From: DATBDM01 sp036269915
Lineage (GTDB): Bacteria; Actinomycetota; Thermoleophilia; Solirubrobacterales; Solirubrobacteraceae
Assembly: GCA_036269915.1 (NCBI GenBank)
Contig: DATBDM010000098.1
Span: 1-25,457, forward strand
DNA: 25,457 bases
Reading direction: 5' to 3'
Part shown: positions 22,903-25,457 of the stretch, in pieces
Layout of the letters: every line of letters starts with the position of its first letter
How positions within the stretch are numbered: position 1 is the stretch's first letter
The notes under the pieces: model-generated
Seen by the model: the letters and a program-made list of their open reading frames with translations, nothing else
Told to the model about the DNA's origin: nothing
Database searches by the model: none
Translations under genes and position numbers: made by a program

Positions 22903-22920
22903 GTCCACGGAGCCGTGGAC
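22903..22920. promoter_or_regulatory. inverted repeat in the mgtC leader
   Basis: GTCCACGG and CCGTGGAC stand two bases apart (22903-22910 and 22913-22920). They can form a 7-bp stem with loop GAGC or act as a protein-binding palindrome. The repeat ends 16 bases before the mgtC start codon, next to its ribosome site. Confidence 0.45.
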
Positions 22921-23087
22921 TAGCGCGCACGCTGGACGATGGATCGCGCCACTGGCGGTCACCATGCGAGCGCTTGGGTTGTCGATCCAAAGTCTCATCG
23001 AAGGGCACGAGCTGCGATCGCGCGGGCCATCTCGTATCGGATGCCCGCCGGCCCGCGCCAGAAAACCCCGACGAACGCAGCCGGAGG
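22921..23087. other. non-coding stretch between mgtC and the tRNA fragment
   Basis: I see no gene here on either strand. The mgtC promoter must lie in it; TTGGAT at 22990-22985 on the minus strand is one possible -35. Next to the tRNA fragment, GGGGTTTTC on the minus strand (about 23070-23060) may be a remnant of the tRNA terminator. Confidence 0.4.
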
Positions 23088-23146
23088 CGGAGGGGGCGGG
23101 ATTCGAACCCCCGGAACCGGTCACCCGGCTCAACGGTTTTCAAGAC
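23088..23146 (-). tRNA. truncated tRNA-Ser(UGA), 3' half only
   Basis: Reading on the minus strand, the anticodon loop CTTGAAA (23144-23138, anticodon TGA) is followed by the 3' anticodon strand ACCGT. Then come a long variable arm (GAGCCGG with CCGGTTC around GTGA), the T-loop TTCGAAT (23107-23101), the acceptor 3' strand CCCCTCC and discriminator G (23088). The 5' half (GGAGGGG, D-arm, 5' anticodon strand) is absent. Similarity ends inside the anticodon stem at about 23146. Position G50-G64 of the T-stem is a mismatch. No CCA is encoded. This is a displaced 3' fragment of the kind left by integration into a tRNA gene. Confidence 0.75.
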
Positions 23147-23167
23147 GAGCCAATGGCGTCTTGAAAC
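23136..23167. repeat. inverted repeat at the tRNA breakpoint (putative integrase core site)
   Basis: GTTTTCAAGAC (23136-23146) and GTCTTGAAAC (23158-23167) are inverted copies around an 11-base spacer. The left arm is the anticodon loop of the tRNA fragment. Tyrosine integrases that use anticodon loops bind just such paired arms, so this is a candidate att core. No integrase gene lies beside it in the window. Confidence 0.6.
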
Positions 23168-23370
23168 GCGCTCGTTTGCACGGAGTTTGTACGGTGCGAA
23201 GCCTGCCGGGGAAGCGCTCGGCGAAGTGGCGCGCGGAGCGGACCGGGGTCAGCAGCCATCCTCGCCGCCGGCATCGCGGCGACGATGGCGTCGAACCTCC
23301 GATCCCGCTCAGCGCGTCCCGCCGCCGCATCGGCTGCCTGAGGCGCGCCCCGGTCACGCAGCCGTGTACG
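23168..23370. other. non-coding stretch right of the att-like site
   Basis: No convincing gene is visible; the open frames here have no family pattern. A hairpin, TCGCCGC (23262-23268) with GCGGCGA (23276-23282) and a 7-base loop, lies 89 bases beyond the stop of the minus-strand operon and may be its terminator. Confidence 0.4.
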
Positions 23371-23892
23371 TCAGCGCGCGTTGCCTCGGAGCAGCGTCGG
23401 CCACGCGTCGCGGATGCGGCCGGCGACCGTCTCCGGGCGCTGCCCCTCGGTGCTGAGCGCGAGGTCGATGCCGTCCAAACTGGCGATCACCGGGGTGAGT
23501 CGTGCCGAGGCGGCGACGAGCTGGTCCAGCTCCGGCCACCCATCGGGCTCCCGTTCGATGATGCGGCGGCGCAGCGTCTCCTGGTTCGCTTCGAGACGCA
23601 CGACGACGTGCTTCTCAGCGCCGATCGCGCCGACGACGCCGCGCAGGTCGCGGTCGCTCTCGACGGTGGCGGCGACGAGCAGCAGCTCATAACCGAACCG
23701 CCGGTACAAGGCGCACACTGCCTCGACGGGCGCCGGCCACTGCTCGTCATCGAGCGGCGGATGCGACGACGTCAGCGCCTCGACCTCGACCATGGCGTGG
23801 CGCACATCCTCGACGGAGAGCGCATCGGTGAGCGCCCCCAGCACCGATGTCTTGCCCGCGCCGGGCGGACCGGTGAGAACGAGCGCAAACAC
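23371..23892 (-). CDS. P-loop NTPase / nucleotide kinase-like protein
   Basis: The 173-residue protein opens with a strand and Walker A loop, ALVLTGPPGAGKTSVLGAL (loop at 8-16). It continues in the manner of small AAA_33/kinase-type ATPases: a middle strand YELLLVAATV, then VVVRLEANQETLRRRIIERE with the lid-type arginines, and a final strand LALSTEG. Such proteins phosphorylate small molecules or bind ATP, but the substrate cannot be assigned. It starts 10 bases after the thioredoxin-like gene and is the last gene of the operon. Nothing is broken. Confidence 0.7.
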   Translation of the reverse strand: MFALVLTGPPGAGKTSVLGALTDALSVEDVRHAMVEVEALTSSHPPLDDEQWPAPVEAVCALYRRFGYELLLVAATVESDRDLRGVVGAIGAEKHVVVRLEANQETLRRRIIEREPDGWPELDQLVAASARLTPVIASLDGIDLALSTEGQRPETVAGRIRDAWPTLLRGNAR

Positions 23893-23902
23893 GGGCGCCG
23901 CG

Positions 23903-24226
23903 TCAGTCCGTTGAAGCGCGCGTCTGCTGCACGGCCTTCAGCACCCATTCGTCGCGCGGCGTGCGTCGGAGACCCTCGTCGGTGTGGTAGAGGCGACACT
24001 TCAGGCCGTAGTCGGTGCGCTCGCCGGCGCCGGGATCGACGTCAACGCCGTCGACGCGGAGCGTCGGAGAGCCGAGGAACCGCTTGCGCTGCGCATCGGC
24101 GTCGGACTCGACACGTCGCTCCTCGACCGTGGCGGTGATGCCGGCGAGATCGAGGATCCTTTGGAGCTGAGGCCGGAACGCGTGATGGCTCGGGCAGCCG
24201 TCGAAGTACAAGAGCTCGATCCGCAT
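23903..24226 (-). CDS. thioredoxin-like DF-family (seleno)protein, Cys form
   Basis: ATG 24226 gives 107 residues (GTG at 24232 is possible). The start MRIELLYFDGCPSHH is the thioredoxin-like pattern of the family called DF (seleno)proteins, where the position of C11 is Cys in some members and selenocysteine in others. FLGSPTLRVDGVDVDPGA supplies the cis-proline strand, and the C-terminus has YGLKCRLYHTDEG. A thiol redox role is likely; the partner is unknown. It is 54 bases downstream of the rhodanese-CBS frame, which has a TGA at a cysteine position. That makes the selenium link worth noting, although this gene itself uses TGC. Confidence 0.7.
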   Translation of the reverse strand: MRIELLYFDGCPSHHAFRPQLQRILDLAGITATVEERRVESDADAQRKRFLGSPTLRVDGVDVDPGAGERTDYGLKCRLYHTDEGLRRTPRDEWVLKAVQQTRASTD

Positions 24227-24280
24227 GACCACAGGGTGCCACGGCCGAGCCGGCTCGCGTTCGCGAGCCTGCCTCCCCGG

Positions 24281-24958
24281 CTACTCGTCGGTGGGCAGGT
24301 CCGCGCGGCGCACGATGCCGAGCAGCCGCCCGTCGGGATCGCTGATCACGGCGGTTTTCAAGCCGCTGCGCTCGAGCCGTTCTCGCAGTCGAGCCGGCGA
24401 CGTGTCCGCGCGCACCGTGGAGGGGCCGGGTTCCAAGACCGCCTCCGCGGTGACGTCCGGGTCGGCATCGACTGCGGCCTTGCGAAGCCGTCCGAGCAAG
24501 ATCCCGCCGTCGGTTGTCACGAACGCGAAGCCATACGGCGAGGCCTCCACGCGCGCGCGGATGGAGCCGATGCGATCGCCGAGGTGACAGGTGACGACGT
24601 CGCGGTCCGCGAAGTCGACGGCGCGCGGCTCTGTGGCCTTCTCGCCTTCGCGTGACAGACCCCGAGCAAGCCAGTCGACCTTGCCGGGCATGTAGTCGTA
24701 GACGTGCTCGAAGCCGAGCGTATCGAGCCGGCACGCGGCCCGCGGGCTCATGTCTCAGAGGCCGTCCCAGCAGTAGACCACCACCGCCTTGGTCTTGTCG
24801 AGTTGCGCGGCGCTGGCCGCGTCGAGCGTCTTGAGCGGGATGTTGATCGCACCGGGTAGATGCTCTTCGGCGTACTCGGCCTCGGGAAGCACCTCGACGA
24901 GCTGCGCGTCCCCATCGAGCAACGCACGGAGCCGCGGGTATGTGACTTGCTGGACCAC
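24281..24958 (-). CDS. rhodanese-CBS fusion with an in-frame TGA (selenocysteine or nonsense)
   Basis: A single frame runs from GTG 24958 to the stop at 24281 if the TGA at 24757-24755 is read through, giving 225 residues. Residues 1-105 are a rhodanese: VTYPRLRALLDGDAQLVEVL, EEHLPGAINIP, VVYC with the catalytic Cys63, then WDGL-(TGA)-DMSPRAACRL and LGFEHVYDYMPGKVDW. Close relatives have a cysteine at the TGA position (pattern YCxDxxCDMSPRA). Residues 110-225 are a CBS pair ending VISDPDGRLLGIVRRADLP. Both sides of the TGA are well preserved and in the same frame. Without read-through a 67-residue stub and a 156-residue protein from ATG 24751 would form. GAGGG lies about 10 bases before the GTG, which is 14 bases after the SnoaL-like gene. 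Confidence 0.65.
24755..24757 (-). other. in-frame TGA at a conserved cysteine position
   Basis: The codons read TGC TGG GAC GGC CTC TGA GAC ATG. One base (TGC to TGA) separates this from the expected cysteine. A hairpin with GAGCC/GGCTC arms can be drawn just after it, but it has a bulge and is not a clear SECIS element. No sel genes are in the window. Confidence 0.6.
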
Positions 24959-24972
24959 TCGGCCGGCCCTCG

Positions 24973-25371
24973 CTACGGCGCGGCCTCGATCGTGGGCGGC
25001 AGCGTGCGGACGGCGTCGCGATGACGCCGATGGTCCTCGATGGTGGTCACCTGTCCGTCGCGGATGGTCAACACGGTCCACCAGTGCATCGGGCGGCGCT
25101 CCATCGTGTCCGCCCACAGGCCGACGAGCACGCGATCACCCGCGGCCTGGAAGGCGCGCGGTCGCACCGTCGGAAGCTTGCGGCCGATCATCACCATCGC
25201 CGCGGTCGCATCGTCGGCCCCTGAGCAGCCGCTGCGCCGGCGCCGCCAGCGAGGGCCGCGCTCGCGGCCCTCCCAGCGAACCTGCGGGGCCAGCCTCGTC
25301 GCGACGCCCTCACGGTCACCGGCAGCGACCGCTGCATAGAGCTCCCGGGCCACCTCGACCGGCTCGGACAT
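24973..25371 (-). CDS. SnoaL-like / NTF2-fold protein
   Basis: ATG 25371, behind GGAG, gives 132 residues with the NTF2-like alpha+beta pattern of SnoaL-type proteins. The N-terminal helices VARELYAAVAAGDREGVATRLAP are followed by strand VRWEG, RAFQAAGDRVLVGLWADTM, and the paired end strands MHWWTVLTIRDGQVTTIEDH. Such domains act as small isomerases or hydrolases, or simply bind ligands; the active residues cannot be assigned. An arginine-rich loop (about 37-46) is unusual. It is the first gene seen of the four-gene operon. Confidence 0.78.
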   Translation of the reverse strand: MSEPVEVARELYAAVAAGDREGVATRLAPQVRWEGRERGPRWRRRRSGCSGADDATAAMVMIGRKLPTVRPRAFQAAGDRVLVGLWADTMERRPMHWWTVLTIRDGQVTTIEDHRRHRDAVRTLPPTIEAAP

Positions 25372-25398
25372 CTGCTGCTCCTTTCCAACCGGAGCCTA

Positions 25399-25420
25399 CG
25401 CCGAACGCCAACCTTCGGCG
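25399..25420. promoter_or_regulatory. inverted repeat ahead of the last operon
   Basis: CGCCGAA (25399-25405) and TTCGGCG (25414-25420) form a perfect 7-bp stem around 8 bases, 28 bases upstream of the SnoaL-like start. It may be an operator or the terminator of a gene beyond the window. Confidence 0.4.
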
Positions 25421-25457
25421 ACGATGCTGAAAGGGATCGCTTCAGTTCGGAGCCAGC

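Noticed and set aside
23088..23175. A complete tRNA-Ser gene
   Set aside because: No 5' acceptor strand GGAGGGG, no D-arm, and the 5' anticodon strand (CTCGT) does not pair with ACCGT; only the 3' half is present.
23130..23357. Minus-strand frame of 75 residues next to the att-like site as an integrase remnant
   Set aside because: No tyrosine-recombinase motif (R, HxxR or Y box) can be found; the composition is that of a chance frame.
22939..24138. Long plus-strand open frame, and short minus-strand ones, crossing 23090-23150, with peptides such as GGGIRTPGTG and GSGGSNPAPS
   Set aside because: These are the well-known false proteins produced by translating a tRNA-Ser gene and its complement; the rest of the frames shows no family pattern.
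24700..24754. SECIS element directly after the in-frame TGA
   Set aside because: A GAGCC/GGCTC hairpin can be drawn, but it needs a bulge and has no diagnostic loop; in such GC-rich sequence it is not evidence.
1..25457. CRISPR arrays, insertion sequences, rRNA genes
   Set aside because: No regularly spaced repeats, transposase motifs or rRNA-like conserved stretches were seen on either strand.

Overview
The window is very GC-rich DNA with many GTG starts, dense gene packing, four-base ATGA/GTGA overlaps and several apparently leaderless genes. Together with an ECF42-type sigma factor/DGPF pair, YcnI-CopCD copper genes and a Zur-type box, this points to a high-GC actinobacterium. A deep lineage such as Solirubrobacterales/Thermoleophilia would fit, but that placement is inference. 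It is a chromosomal region rich in metal, halide and sulfur homeostasis genes.

Layout. 1-1564 (minus): the start of a DegT/DnrJ/EryC1/StrS aminotransferase and a sugar-nucleotide epimerase carrying an unusual C-terminal membrane domain. 1592-2728 (plus): a ChrA chromate transporter. 2802-7023 (plus): an iron operon behind a perfect 16-bp inverted repeat, consisting of a lipoprotein related to the periplasmic domain of FTR1, the FTR1 permease itself, a hydantoinase/oxoprolinase-like ATPase and a membrane-anchored protein carrying another FTR1-type motif. 7037-8368: a Zur-type box, a ZnuA-like zinc-binding lipoprotein and a small membrane protein. 8464-11776: a copper set (His/Met-containing secreted protein, CopC-CopD fusion, YcnI), closed by a hairpin. 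11963-12382: an RsbW-like anti-sigma kinase. 12404-14306: an ECF42-type promoter, a DGPF (YCII) protein and its cognate ECF42 sigma factor, which is frameshifted by a diverged 70-bp tandem duplication inside region 4. 14307-16113: two CrcB fluoride channel subunits and a protein made of three DUF190 domains in a row.

16059-19997 is a divergent sulfur module. A LacI-family repressor and a CstB-like persulfide dioxygenase/rhodanese run rightwards. A cysteine-dioxygenase-like cupin and an amidohydrolase run leftwards. Three back-to-back 12-bp LacI-type palindromes lie between them. 19994-21231: a DUF2867 protein and a TetR regulator, divergent around two identical 14-bp operators. 21266-22886 (minus): a secreted conserved protein and an MgtC-family membrane protein.

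23088-23146 is a truncated tRNA-Ser(UGA): only the anticodon loop to the 3' end survives, and an inverted repeat sits around the breakpoint. This looks like the attachment-site scar of an integrated element. By its orientation the element should extend rightwards out of the window. The rest (23371-25371, minus) is a four-gene operon: SnoaL-like protein, rhodanese-CBS protein, thioredoxin-like DF-family protein and P-loop NTPase. The rhodanese reading frame is interrupted by an in-frame TGA where relatives have a conserved cysteine, so it is either a selenocysteine codon or a fresh nonsense mutation.
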